Positions 1 to 12,691 of a stretch of 64,000 nucleotides of DNA are shown piece by piece. Within the stretch, counting starts at the first letter, position 1, and every line of letters begins with the position of its first letter. Source of the stretch: Kingdonia uniflora (lineage: Eukaryota > Streptophyta > Magnoliopsida > Ranunculales > Circaeasteraceae). Under the pieces are notes generated by a model. The model saw nothing but the letters and a program-made list of their open reading frames with translations, had not been told where the DNA came from and did not search any database. The stretch lies in assembly GCA_014058105.1 (NCBI GenBank), contig JACGCM010002885.1, positions 124,001 through 188,000 on the forward strand. Reading direction: 5' to 3'. Position numbers and translations under genes: made by a program.

Positions 1-1035
1 TGTTCTCAGATTCTTCAGCAAAAATTCTTAACTCCTCATCACACTTATCTATGTCTTCTTGAGTAGGCCCTTCATTACCATCTAAAGAAGTGCGAGTAGA
101 GTAATATCCCTCTTCAACATCTAAGTTATCAAGGTCTTATTTTAGCAGGATAGTCATTAAAAGTGGACTCAATTGGTATATCATCACCAAGTCCATCACC
201 AACACCCCCATCCAATATGATCACATCATCATCACGGTTATACATAATTGGTATATCATCTAGGGTTTCTTTTGGTAATACACTTTCTCTAACCTTTTTG
301 GATTTAGGTGCAACACTTGAAGTACACTTTTCTTTTCTCTTAGCCCTTGTTTTCTTAGCTTCAACTGTGGGGGTTTTCTTTGGTTCAGTTGGGGTTTTTT
401 TTTTGATTAAACTGGGTTTTGGGTCATAGATATAGTTTGAGTTTTTCTTTTAGATTTAATTCGATCCTTATTATTGGGTTCAACAATTAGAACATTTGTA
501 CTTCTCTTAATATTACCTGCATTAGGTACATGATGATCAACATCAAAAATAGGTGCGGCCACCTAAGGCTGGGTTGGAGGAGCAAGACCCTCATCAACAT
601 CAAGAGTTATTACTTCAGGGTATTCTTGGCTTTGGTGGGTATGTGATAGGGGCATAACAGGTCCATTGTTATCTAAATAGAAGTGTATATCACCCACCAC
701 CTCCAAATCAGCATAATCCCAATAAAACAACAATCATTGTCACCCTTTACTTGAACAATTTTACCAATGTGGATAGCACTCAAATTAAACACAATTCCAG
801 GTGGCATAAGATTGCTCATTTCGGTCAAGGTAGAAAATACATAATCCATCAGATATATGTAAGAAAACCTATCCTCATCCCCATTATCATATATTTCTAC
901 CTTTCCTCCCACATACAAGTCATGACACCGCCTCCCCCCCCCCTCCCCCCCCCCCCCCCCCCCCCCCCCACACCAAAAAAATATATGAAGTATTACATTT
1001 CTCATAGTTTCATCCCAATAGCAAAAGTACAAAAA
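1..1035 (-). pseudogene. MuDR-like (Mutator) transposase, N-terminal relic
   Basis: Read on the minus strand, about 675-915 encodes a segment with GGKVEIYD and DEDRFSYIYLMDYV, which fits the PB1-like N-terminal domain of plant MuDR-type transposases. It continues into low-complexity and acidic sequence towards position 1 (DLDGNEGPTQEDIDKCDEEL near 30-90), as in the linker before the MULE transposase domain. Several stops and frame changes break it, and a long C tract interrupts its start. The catalytic part would lie to the left of the window. The family call rests on residue pattern only, with no alignment. It is probably dead. Confidence 0.6.
934..969. repeat. Poly-C tract
   Basis: A run of 10 C, one T, then 25 C. 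It sits at the 5' end of the MuDR-like relic. Such tracts vary in length and are error-prone in assemblies, so the exact count should not be trusted. Confidence 0.9.
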
Positions 1036-2264
1036 CAAATTTTATAAAAAATCACATTTTTCATAGTTACATCCCTAATTTTATATGGGGAAAACCCTAA
1101 TCCCCCAAAAAAACCAATACATGCGTTACACAATCATTAATTTCCAAACCCCTTATTATTCAAAATCCCTAATTTTATATTTAAAAAACCCTAATTTTAT
1201 ATTCAAAAACCCCAATCCCCAAACAGTTATATATAGTAATTGGGTTATAACAAACTTGGATTTGCGCTTTAAACAACAAGATCAAACAGTACTTGCATCA
1301 AGAAGAGAGAGAGAGAGAGAGATATATATAGGGTTTCCTTTTGTATTGAACTTGAGTTAGGGTTTCCTCTTGTAGAATAGTTTCTTTTAGTACAATGATT
1401 TCCTTTACTTACTACAATTGCAGTGTAAATGAAAGAGGAATAAATGTCTTGAGAGAGAGAGATGGTGTAATAACAGTAGATAGAGAGAGAGAGTTATGTA
1501 AATGAGGGAATCTCCCGCTTAAAGAAAGGACACGTGTTGTGATCGTAGCGACTGCATTGAGAAAGATCTGAGCTGTTAATTTAAGAGATTATGGTAGCCG
1601 GTTGCCTAAGTCCACGTGCTTGGCATGCGAGGGTGTTTTTGGAAGTTTACAAAAATCTGACAAGTCAAAGACCAGTCAAACCAAAAATGGAGTTCATATG
1701 CCAATTTTTGGCAACGATATGGGGCAATTGCGAATTCGTATATCTTAGTGGGGGCAAGAGCAAATTTTCTCTAAATAAAACTAGTTCTTTTTTCTTTTAT
1801 AGTTCTTTAAAGAGTGATTGAAGTCTTAGGAGCTACATGATGAATGGGATTGGGTACAAGAGTAGCTCTAAAGTATTAGAGTGTTTGTGATATGAAGAAA
1901 CCATTTTTTTCGCTGATGATGCTACAAAAAGGGGAAGCGGGCTACATGATGGGGGCAAAAAAATGGCATATGGGCATTGCCTTCTTTAGTAAAGTGGAGA
2001 GTCTAGAGAACAAAATATTTCAAATTTGTGATATAAGTAAGCTGCAAATGATTTTACAGATCCTTGGGGTGCCAATCTGGTTGGGATCTCAACAATGCTT
2101 TTTTGCCTTTAGGACTGCCATTGCTAATGTATTTATAATTGCTCTTGTTTTACCTTCAAAAATTCTCTATAATCAGGGTTTACTTCGACCATTTCCCTCT
2201 GGTTACCGGATTACTCGTATATAGCATGTCCACTGGAATGCAAATGATCCTATCTTCGACTAAT
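1036..2264. other. Intergenic, no gene recognised
   Basis: AT-rich sequence with repeated ccctaattttatat segments (1070-1230) and GA microsatellites (about 1303-1322 and 1453-1495). Several short open frames have no recognisable protein. The left part may be the non-coding end of the MuDR-like element; no terminal inverted repeat was found. The right part is the upstream region of the NEMP gene. Confidence 0.5.
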
Positions 2265-2292
2265 TCACACGTGCGTAAGATAGCACGTGTGA
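2265..2292. promoter_or_regulatory. Inverted pair of G-boxes (CACGTG)
   Basis: TCACACGTGC at 2265-2274 and GCACGTGTGA at 2283-2292 are perfect 10-bp inverted arms around an 8-bp spacer. Each arm has a CACGTG core, the binding site of plant bZIP (ABF/HY5) and bHLH (PIF) factors. It lies about 190 bp upstream of the NEMP start codon and 95 bp upstream of the TATA box. Regulation by these factors is inference. Confidence 0.5.
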
Positions 2293-2387
2293 GTAACACA
2301 CCTCCATCATATGATGCGTGCCGAATACGCACACACGGTATATATGTCTTAAACTCTGAACTCTGAACTCTGAACTCTGTCTTTCCC

Positions 2388-2394
2388 TATAAAA
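2388..2394 (+). promoter_or_regulatory. TATA box of the NEMP gene
   Basis: TATAAAA lies 92 bp before the ATG, followed by a GA-rich leader (2437-2460) typical of plant 5' UTRs. Just upstream (2350-2378) is a short tandem repeat of the 8-mer aactctga. Confidence 0.5.
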
Positions 2395-2479
2395 CGAAAA
2401 AGAAGAGAAACCAAAGCACGCAATTGTTGTTTCGAAGGAGAGAGAGAGAGAGAGTGAGAGCTCTTACAGTCTCTCAACA

Positions 2480-5400
2480 ATGGCCTCTTCGTCTCCACTT
2501 CTCTTTTTCTTGTTCCTTCTATCACTGCTTTCATCGTTCCAGTTCTCATGTTTGAGCGAAAAAACTTCATTCAAAGGTACTTACTTAATCTCTTCTCTCC
2601 AACACTTTACTTAAACTTCAATGGAACTATTGTTGGGATAAATTTCGAATTTGAACCTTAATACACATCAAATTAGACAAATTGAGTGATGGGTTTTGCT
2701 TATCTTAGTTTAGTTTGATTGTTTTGGTTGTGTAATTTGATTGTTTTAGGGAAATCTTAAATTTTTGGGTTCGTTTTATCATCACCCGAGTATGAATTTA
2801 TGTTAAAAAGACAAATTGAGCTCTCAACTATCCATGAGAACTTTTCATGTGGATGGGTTTATTATTATTTTTTCTGAGTGAGTATTTACATCCCACAGCT
2901 TCAGCAGATCGCTTAGCCTCGTTCATCTTTGGCACAAGAGATGTCTTAAGTTATTGGGTTGTCATTTTTGAGAACCCCCAATTTGTAACTTCTAACTAAG
3001 GTGTCTTTTATCTACTTTGAAAATGCACAGATGATTGGGTTGTCATCGAAAACCTGGTTTTACGAAATCTTCAATGTTTTAATCTTTGAAGCGCTGCTTT
3101 CTAATCTTTTGCTAAACATAATATTTTGTAGAAAAATCGTTCTCATAGTTCTTTTTAGGAGGTAAACAAAATTATCTACTGCAAAATGACAACCCAATAG
3201 GGGATGAATGTTATTTGAGTACACTTTGACGTCGTTACATATTTAAAATTTTGAGTACTTTGATTTCGTGTCTTGCAGATATTGATTTGGGGAATCCAGT
3301 TTTGCACATCAGCCCATTACCTCTCAGTGGGTATTCATCTACAGGTGGATCTAAAGATAATGTATTGTGTGAGCGTGTTCGAGTTGCTGGTGTATCAAGG
3401 TGGCAAATCAAGAGTTATGCTAATTCAATACGTATTACTTTGACACCATCGGTGGCAATACCCGAGAAGTTTCATAGCAAAATCACAGTTTGTTTTCACG
3501 GGTAAGTGAATTCTTTTTTTTGTGTGGATATTTTTTTTTCATTTTAGAAATGATTATTGGAATCAGTGGCGAATCTCATCCTATGATGTATTTGCAGAAA
3601 TGCTTCTCTTGGTCTATGCCAATGTGCTGCAGATGAATGGAAGACTATTCAGAATGGGCAATGGATCTGTAATAAGTCACCTTACGTGGACAAATATGTG
3701 GATGTGAAGTTAATGGACGGAGTATCTGGGTCCCTCACAGTCTCCATTGAAGAAGGTTACATTCCTGACCATTATGGTTCATCTTTTCTTTCGTGCTTCC
3801 ATTTCTGTTACTTTGGCTCACTATCCAATTGTGTATGTTTTCTATTGCTGCAGACTTTCAGCAATGGCGAATATATTTTCTTGCGCTTGGATTTGTTCTA
3901 CTACTACTGGCACCTGTTGTTAGTAATTGTGTGCCATTTTATTACGGTAGTTCAATGACAATGGGAGTTCTGGTGGTCGTTTTGATCATTCTGTTTCAGG
4001 TACCTAAACTAGCTGTTATTTTGATTTTAGCTCATCGAAATAATTTCGCTCTTTTCTTCATACTTTTTGTGGTATTGGTATAGAATCTTTATTTTATAAA
4101 TGATATAGCGTGTTACTGGAAAATATATAATTCTTATAGACAGTAAAATTATATCAACCACACAAAATGACCAAAGTGCTTCAAGGGGTAGTTAAAATGT
4201 ATAGGCACGGTGGCATGTAGCCTGCCAAGTGGGAGAAGCCAAAGACATAAAATTCCCTCATTAGAAAGAGCCTTGTTCACGTCAAAACTAATGAATAAAG
4301 AAGATAACCACTGCCAAAATCTTACCAAGTTATCTTAGTATTAATTACATTGATAGGGCTCTTTCATAACAACCATCTGATCCTGTAAGGTATCTTGTTC
4401 ATTTTTATTTTTGAATGCATTAAACTTCTATTTTTCAAATGATCCTAGAAGTCTCGTGAGAGAAATTGAAGTGTGGTTCCACACACTAAGTGAGAGGATG
4501 ATGAAGCATGAATTGAATCACTTACACCTATCTACTGCAGTGTACATGGACCACTATACCCTTCGTCTTCAAGGTGCCTACTTTGGTGGTTACTAGTCCG
4601 CCCTCAAGCCACTTCATAAGTAGAAACCTATTTTGAGGGAAAAAATTATTTGCGCCATAAGAGAATCTTAATGCCGTGAATACAGGTCTCGATAATAGAA
4701 CTACTGCATTAGGTTTTTTTTTTTTCTTAGCATAAAGATATTAATTTTGTGTCTGCTTCCTTGTAAAGCCACAACAACTTGGAGATGCCATCGGCCACAT
4801 TAGTAATAACCGCTTCTTATTCCTCTATTATCCTTATTCTCTGCAAGAACAAATACATGTTCACCAGAAAGTGAAGAGGGAGGGAGGCCAAAATAAATCT
4901 CAAGAAACAAAGTTATTCTCATTTGCCTTCTAAATAAACTTCAGTACTTGTGAGAAATCTAGTATTTCAACTTCAAATGAGGCAAAAATTGAGCTTTCTA
5001 CACTTTAAATATTGTATTCAAAATTTGTCATCTTGTTTCAAACCAGAGTATTGAAATATTAACTTGGGTCTTCAAACAGGGCTTACAAAAAGGAAAAATG
5101 AATGTGAAACCTCAACTTGGAGGATGGTTCTATAAACAAACAACCTAAAAATGTCGCCTTACCAACTTATGGCTCTATATAGACCAGTGATAATTGGTCC
5201 ATTGCTGGTTTATACAATTTGGACCCGGACTCTAACAAATCTATACATAATTTTTAAATAAATACAAACGAGCTGTATGATCTCTTGGAGACAATGGTGC
5301 TTCAGAAACAGATGATTTTTAGCGAAGATGCAAACCTTTGTTCGTCTATACGGAAACAAGAGATTAACAAAACCTAACACTTTGCTTGTCTATACCTTAA

Positions 5401-8400
5401 AATGAAAGGCAAAGATGCAAACCTTGAAACGGTAAATTTGACCTTCTCATTGATCTAAGAAACCTGAAATACCCTTACTCATAAACAAATTCTATTATTA
5501 TCTATTAAAAACAACTTCAACCGTGTGAACCATACGGTAGTACACTTCTTTGAAATAAACTTCAAAAGAAAGCATAGATGAACCAATCAAAACATCGGTG
5601 ACTAGGTTTTTGTAATAAAAAAGTCGGTTTATATTTCTATGAACAAAGAGTCGGATTTTAGGGTTCACTTTTAGGAAACAGCATACCTGGGTTGGGAAAG
5701 ACACTTGTTTGCCCAAAAAACACTGTACATGGGCCAAAAATACTGTTCATGAGCGTTGGATGTGCACCAGTCACAAATTGAAAACAAAGTCCTTCAGTTA
5801 CCTAGTGACAATGCCTTCGCTAACGCTTCAGTTAACAATGGTGCAATTTATTGAAAAACTCGGCAGAATATATTATGTAGGCTTGCTTCAAATTCTTATG
5901 TGCTTATGTAGAACTTACATCTGCAGATGTCTTATCCTGTGTTTTTCGTGTATTATTATGTAGGGTATGAAACTAATACCAACTGGCAGAAGGAGCGTTT
6001 TCTACATCACAATTTATGGATCGCTGGTGAGATTTGTTGCTTTTTGATTGTCCTGTATTCCCCATTATGTTACATCCAAAGTAATTTACATGTAAACGAC
6101 TATTTTTAGCTTGGGATTGGGTCGTTCATCCTGAACTATGTCACAATGTTGGTCAATTCTATTCTTTTGGAATTTGGGTTGAGTGATGATATGCACAATC
6201 CGGTAACTCCTTCCCCATCTTCTTTTTTACATATTTGCACTTCTTTGTTTATTAATTTATGTGATTATTTAGTTAGGCCCTCATTGATTATATCTTACTT
6301 GCATCTTGTATCCTTTTTCAGTTTGTTCCCTTAATTTTACGTATACAAAAAACTCAAGAATAAAGCACATATTACATTATTACTAGTGCTGCCATGCGTT
6401 TTAAATGTCTGCAAGAAGAAGATGACCTAGGCAAATTTTACATAAATAAAGTTATCCACCCTTTCAAGGTTGGATAAAACACGGTAATATCTGTAAAACT
6501 ATATAAGAGGGGAAAGTCTTATTTCTCTTAAATTAATTAATTAATTTACATCCCCTCTCTTTCATGCCATAGGCAGCGAAAAGGCCACTTCGCAATCGCT
6601 TCATCTAGTGCTTTGTCGTAATGCCATAAGTTATAGTTCGGAGTCGAACCTCCCCCCAAAGAAAGAATGCGGTTGGATAAGCGGAGTTTATTAAAGTAAT
6701 ATTGAAAAATATGGACTTCCAGCAAAAATCATATCCTTAGGGGTCAACACTTCGATGGTAGCACCTAATAAAACAGAAGGCCTTTCACAACCAAATAAAA
6801 CGGTTGTCTAATTTGATGTGTGCCAGGGCGATTCAGTTTTACTCAAACCAGATGGCCTGTGTATTTAAATGTAAGTAATGGTGAAATAGTCACTCTCGGC
6901 AGCTACTAGTAGGCAATGAGGATCACAACGAAAGGAGAGCAGATTAGATTTAAACCCTTTTCTCTCTTTATCTTAAGTAATCACAAAGAAAGTGTTGTTG
7001 TAGTGCTAACATATGTTAGATTGTTAGCATTTTTACAACTTCGCGCACCATTGTCACAGTTGATTTTACGGAAAACCTTCATTAGAGAATCTGCTAGTTC
7101 ATGATGGGTGGTGACAAAGGGCCTATTGATCTAACGCAAATGAGTCGTTTCAAGGATGGTGTACCAGTCAGCTTGATATGTTCTGCCCTGTAAAGTTGGA
7201 ATAGATTACACCCTTACCATCATATTACAAATACGAAATCAGACAACCCAAATCCTCAAAATTAACTTCAATCATTTAAGCGCACAAACACCATGTGCTT
7301 TTGCATGATTTGGCACTGATAAAAGAAAAGTAACCAAATTTTCTCACAGCGAACTCAATAACAATGATAGGTAGCCTGCCATATATTGATCTAACCTGAA
7401 TTATCATTTGTCGAGGCTTTAATCAATATATGCCTCGTGATCAATTTAAGCCACCCTTCTGAGCGTGAAAGTGACTTAGCATTCTTAACCTTGAGTGATG
7501 TGCTATGCATAATCAGACTTTCTAGATTTGCTGCATATCTGATGTCTGGTTATGCTGAGAGAGATAAGGAAGCTTCTCACCAAGCGTTGTTATTGCTCAT
7601 TTTTGCCAAAGGTCCCTTGCAATTTCCCGCTAGGTGATTACTTACTCATAGTATCTGTCAGATGAGATGAGCGCTAATGTCTGGCTTCGCCAAGGAGATC
7701 ATTACTATTTTTTGAGGGGGTCATACTACAATTTGATTCAGTTCAATGCTTAGAAACATTTTAGAGTGACCACAGATTGTTAAACCTCAAATCCCCTCAA
7801 TACATTCCTTCATGGTATAATTTCAGCATCTGTATCCTCTGTGACGACGATGTCATCAACTTACAATAACTGTAGTCTTGTAATTGAAGTTGTGAATAAA
7901 CAAGTATGGTCAGCGATCATACTTGGATACTTGAAAATTCAAACTCTAGCATCTCCCTACGGGGGATGCGCTATTATGTCTGAAAGGACGTAGTTGTGGG
8001 TCGTAACAACGTCCCTAATGGACCGCAACTTTGACTGGATAGAAAGCGCAAAACATAGAATTGCAGCAAACAGAAACTAAATATATGCTAAGCTTAACCT
8101 CTTTCTTAGGAGAGACTTGGTGATATTATAGACCTTGGCCTTTTGGCCCTTTACTATCGATTTTATTATTCCAAATTACTTTACTCCAAATTTTGGATTC
8201 CTAAGCCTACATGAAGAGTAAGCTCATTTGGAAACCCTTATTAACTCTCCTAGCCAATTGGTAGCAACCAAAACCTTGGCCTTTATCTGTAGATCTTGAG
8301 CACCAAATACCCTTAAATGGCAACACTCTATCCATTTTGTTCCAAACAACCTTACTCAGTGTCTTTTGGCCTTTTAAGCCTACATGAAGACTAAATTGAT

Positions 8401-11400
8401 TCGAAATCCTTTTTTGTTAGGTTTTTAAATGATTTTGTCCCTGTGAGACCCCTTGCCCCCAAGTCCAGAGATCTTGAAGTAAACTATTTTAAACATGACA
8501 ATACCAATTGTCCTTAGGTTTGGGTTGACGATGAGAAAACTAAACCCTATAATCAATGTTTTATAAGGCGGAGGCGGAGGCGTTAAATACTTAGTGAGGT
8601 GGAAGGCGGTGTGGGGCATAAGCCTAACTAAAAGCGAGGTGTAAGCCTCAGTTTTCTTTTATACGCTAATAAAAAAAATTCCGCAAAGTTCGTTAAAGAA
8701 ATAGCAACTTTAGAAGAGTTATTTTGTAGATATTGTTAAAGAACCTAATCCCAAGATGTATTTTCTATTAAAAATAATAAGTAAAGGTTAAAAATTCAAT
8801 TTTGAGATTTAATCCTCAATTATCAGTGAGGCTGCTTTACGCCTCAGTACGAAAATCTGTATGAGGCGGTGCGGAGGCATAAGCCTTAGTGCATTTTTTA
8901 AAACAGTGCCTATAATCTTTATGAGGCCTACAAAGTTTGTATCATGCACCATACATAATTATTTTCAGGAATGAAAAAAATCAGTAGGATTTTGTTGTTT
9001 GTTGGGCTTGGCATAACACACACAACCATTCTACCAAATCCTCTCTTCTGGTTTTGTAAGCATTTCTAGATCTTCCGCAATACACATTGTTGATTGTCTT
9101 TGGATTTACTCTATTATTACAGTCTACTGCACTATCTTCATTTTCGTATGCTTTGACCCTTGTACTTCTAAGCTTTCATTGGCCAAAAACATTGGTTTCT
9201 TGAGCTGTATATATATATTTTTGACAACTTTTTGAGTTATTAAAAATATCATCGTATATTTCAGTCCTTATCCAACCCCATTTAAAAGAGTTTCCAATAA
9301 TTTGGCAATACAGTTTGACCTTCCTTTTCTAGGATTTTTAGTTAAAGTCGAGGCGTCAAATCCAATATTGTATACCTTTTCATATTGGTAATTCTTTCAG
9401 TGTAAAACAGATCAATTTCTAGAGGGTTTGAAAAAATTGTGTGCATTAATTTCTATGATCTGTTCATGACAACGTATTGCTGTCATATTCGGTAAAAAAT
9501 ATGGGAATTAAAGCAGCAGCATTACTAACTAGTTTATCAATTCCATGCTGGGCAGGTTTATATATTAGTGGTAGTAGGCATTGTCATTTCAGGAGCAGCA
9601 CTAGGGTACTGGTTTGTTCGGAAATTTGTCATTTCAGAAAACGGAAGTGTTGAGAAAGGTATTGCTCAATTCGTGAAGTGGGCAATGCGTATCGTTGCAA
9701 TGACATGTATTTATCAGGTATATTGATCTCTTCTTTGATGACATGCCCTAAAGAATCCAACTTCAAATTCTTTGAACACAAAACCTTTTTGTGGTTGAGA
9801 TTTAGCAGATTTAGCTTAGTTAATAGCGAAGTATTAGCTTATTTAAATAGTTGATTGTTTGTTCTTTTCCAGAGCACTCCTGATTTCCCTTTAGCAGTGG
9901 CGGCATTAGCATCTTGTTGGGGCATCTACTCTCTTACCACTTTTTTCAAGTGGCGATGGATAAAATCAACGTAAGCATTCATTTAATCTTGTCATAATGA
10001 TAAAACTTAAGATATGCTGATGTAGAAGTGTTGGTTAAAGCAGACAACTGCTGCGTTACGGGGTTCCGGTACATGCTCGGATCTTATTGAAAACTTATTA
10101 ATAAGTAAATAGAGTCCTAATAGGAAAATAAATAAATAAAATAAACACTTGAGAAAGTGAAACTCTTACTTGGTTACACCCGGGTGAATATTCTTTCTTA
10201 AGAGTCTTCTCTAAAAGCTAAATTGACATGTTAAGCTCTGATCTCTTAGTTAAATGCAAGCCAATAAATAAAGTTGTAAATTTTAAGGAAATAACTAATT
10301 AAGAAATTGGGGAAGTGTTTTAGTGGGTGATGCCAGCAACTAGGAGAGATAGAGAGAGGGTTTGTCAATTTAAGAAGGGTAATCACGTAAGATGACATCA
10401 TCCTCTATGCTCCTGCGTCATATCAACATGAGAGGGTGTGTTGAAGGAAAAGTATATGTTGAGCAGACCAGGTTTGATTTGAAGAACAAAATTGGTAAAA
10501 TATGTCCCTGTAAAATCCTCAATTCAAATGAGCCTCTGCTTGAGGTGGACTTTAGGCTAGATTCGTTAATAACTATGTTCTTACCTCCCTCCACGAATAA
10601 GACAATCAAAATTACTTTTGGTCTTCTATATTTTTAGGAGTTAAGCAAGTTAAGATTTTAATATGTTTGCTTTCTTCAGATACCCGTCAAATCCATCAAG
10701 TGGAAAGCTGTGGCTACAAAAGAATAAGCACACGTCTGCAACTCACAAGCGTACTGAATTTCTTAGCAGGTCACCCAAGACGGCATCTGGAAGGGCTTCA
10801 AGCAGCGCAACAAAATTGTATGACTCGTCGCCCTCTCCCAGTAAAGGTACACATTTTTCTAGTATTTTACAACTGCTCTTCTTTTAGCTACATGCCTACA
10901 TGTATTTTTGGAAACATGCATTCAGCTGATATTCTGTTCTTAAAGAGTGAGCTAGTAATTATTGCGTGGGTGAGGCTTGAGTTGATCTCCTAGGGCGGCG
11001 AGTGTGGGTTCCACTAGATTAGGTTCCTGTAAATATTAATGGGGCTAATTGTTATGGTGCAAGAAAATTTTTGAGGAAGGCGATATGTGAAGCCTAGCGG
11101 GGTTCGAATTTAGTGCAACATGACAGCCTTACTAAGTGTATGCAGCATAATATGTCCTGGATTCTGATAATAGTCTCGATATGAGTAAACTTAAGTCTAA
11201 AATTTGTAAAAATTTGGTTCCCTTTCCAAATAATAGTTGTTGTATGTATTATGTTACCTTGTCTTTTCCACTCCATAAAATTTGTTCCCTAAATATTTTA
11301 CCCTTTTCTGCCCAAGGTTTTATCTTGCGGACCCAAAACAAAAGTGCAACTCCCGAATACTACTCAAGTTATCATAAGTTACTCAACCGCAAGAGATCCA

Positions 11401-11621
11401 AGAGACAGTGGAATGAATTGACAGAGGAATGTACGAAGCAAGCCATGGCTGAATGGGCAGCATCCCCAGAGGTCAGCAATTGGATCATCGAGAATGCTCA
11501 ACGGATACAACTCCTTCCAGAAGAAAACTCCGATAGCAGTGGGGATGAGTCAGATGCATCAGAAGAGGCTGTTGTAGAGAATGGCAGCGGACATGGCATT
11601 TTGAGTTGGTACAAAGGCTAA
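2480..11621 (+). CDS. NEMP: NEMP / PNET2-like inner nuclear membrane protein (PF10225), 10 exons
   Basis: Exons: 2480-2576, 3279-3501, 3598-3755, 3854-3999, 5964-6026, 6110-6202, 9556-9717, 9873-9970, 10680-10846, 11317-11621. All introns are GT..AG and phases agree, giving 503 aa. Residues 1-25 are a signal peptide (MASSSPLLFFLFLLSLLSSF). The lumenal part (30-160) has the Cys-containing NEMP segment (CQCAADEWK). A cluster of membrane segments spans 160-350 (for example FLALGFVLLLLAPVV, VYILVVVGIVISGAALGYWF). The soluble tail carries LNRKRSKRQWNELTEECT and WAASPEVSNWI and ends acidic. Animal NEMP1 is an inner nuclear membrane protein that supports envelope stiffness; as recalled, Arabidopsis PNET2 is its relative in the plant lamina. 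The start codon is the first ATG after the TATA box and gives the signal peptide. Family call is firm; the orthologue is not determined. Confidence 0.85.
4000..5963. other. NEMP intron 4, no element recognised
   Basis: 1.96-kb AT-rich intron. Short open frames (such as 4411-4596) match nothing recognised. No terminal repeats, TSD or RNA gene seen. Confidence 0.5.
7440..7910 (-). mobile_element. Ty1/copia reverse transcriptase relic in NEMP intron 6
   Basis: On the minus strand about 7830-7890 reads VDDIVVTEDTDAEII, the copia RT active-site motif. About 200 bp further on (7600-7500, with a frame shift) comes a segment like QRLV.KL.YLS.TRPDI.YA, the conserved copia motif at that distance. It is heavily decayed: stops, frameshifts, no LTRs found. 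Surrounding 6550-7440 may belong to the same element but shows no readable motif. Confidence 0.6.
8554..8908. mobile_element. Non-autonomous hAT-like element (355 bp) in NEMP intron 6
   Basis: The ends are inverted: it begins CAATGTTTTATAAGG and its reverse complement begins CACTGTTTTAAAAAA. It is flanked by an 8-bp direct repeat CCTATAAT (8546-8553 and 8909-8916). Eight-bp TSDs with CA.TG ends fit the hAT superfamily. The body is rich in gaggcg/gcctc motifs and non-coding. A partial relative of the left end lies at 20497-20560. Confidence 0.75.
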
Positions 11622-12691
11622 GAAGGAATTTGATTTGTTGCAGGGTCCTGACCTTCAAAACGGTGTGATATTCTAACATGATCATATCAACGGAGCCCGT
11701 GGAAAATCGTTTTAGGAGGATATTTTCATTACTGTTGTTGTCAGTGTAGAGGGTATTCCCCGCTGGTCTTTCTTTTTGCTGGGTGAGTGTCGCAATATCA
11801 TGATAATCGTCTTTACATTGAGATTTTGCAAAGTGAGGGTGGTCTGTAATACAAATGAAATGTTTTTCGATGATGTTATGCCAAAGTTTTGTTAATAAAC
11901 ATGCTATTTAACAAATATTACTGTACAATGCTTTACCGTGGTTCTTGCAAATGCTCTGTGCAGATTAGAATGCTGAGAAACTTATATTGCCTTTCTAGTT
12001 TAATTTGTCTCTGTGAATATTTATCTGCCTCATGTTAGAAAAGACCATTGCGATTAGAGTTCATTGTTGATTTTGTTTGCTCTTAATCATTTGAAGTGAA
12101 GAACAAAACCAAGGGCTTTGGCCCATACGCATGGCCGAACTTCTTGAGATGTCTTTCTAAACAAAGAAAGTTATTTATTTCACACTCTTTAATTCCTCAG
12201 ATTTGATAGCGCAAATTCGTTGTACATATATCTCTCAAAATCTAAATCTTTCAAGCTCTACTCTATCCCCGAGATCCGTCATCTTTACCATCAGCAATAG
12301 AGCTACCATCCCAGGAACAACCCATAGATTGAGTACAAACCGGGTAATTGTCTCATGGGCCCAAAAGAGTCAAGGCCTATTGACTAAGTGACCATACTTG
12401 TTACACAATCAAGTCAAAGTGTATAATACGAAATCATGGGACAACACTTTTAACATTCCATCTCCCCAATTTACTTTAACGTCAGATCCATCGAGAGAGA
12501 AGCGAAACCCTAATTTTCGATTTCGATTTCGATTCCGATTCAAATTCTTGCCCTAATCATTCAATTGTTACTATTACAACCCTCAATTCGTCGATTAGAC
12601 CTTGGAATTTTTCCTCAAAGATCGATCTAGGGTTTGGGTTTGATTTGATTCTTTGATGCTTCGAAAGTTTTGGGGGAATTGAGAAGTTTGA
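11622..12691. other. NEMP 3' UTR and BPM promoter region
   Basis: 1.07 kb between the NEMP stop and the BPM start. The left part is probably NEMP 3' UTR (gaaatg and aataaac elements near 11860-11900). The part before 12692 has repeated gatttcgatt motifs and ccctaat, as in plant 5' UTRs. No other gene seen. Confidence 0.5.

Noticed and set aside
673..1038. Glycine-rich protein from the minus-strand open frame
   Set aside because: The Gly run is just the poly-C tract read in one frame; the real signal is the MuDR-like part after it.
6635..6662. tRNA or SINE from GGTTCGACTCC on the minus strand
   Set aside because: Box B-like word only; no box A or acceptor stem at the right distance.
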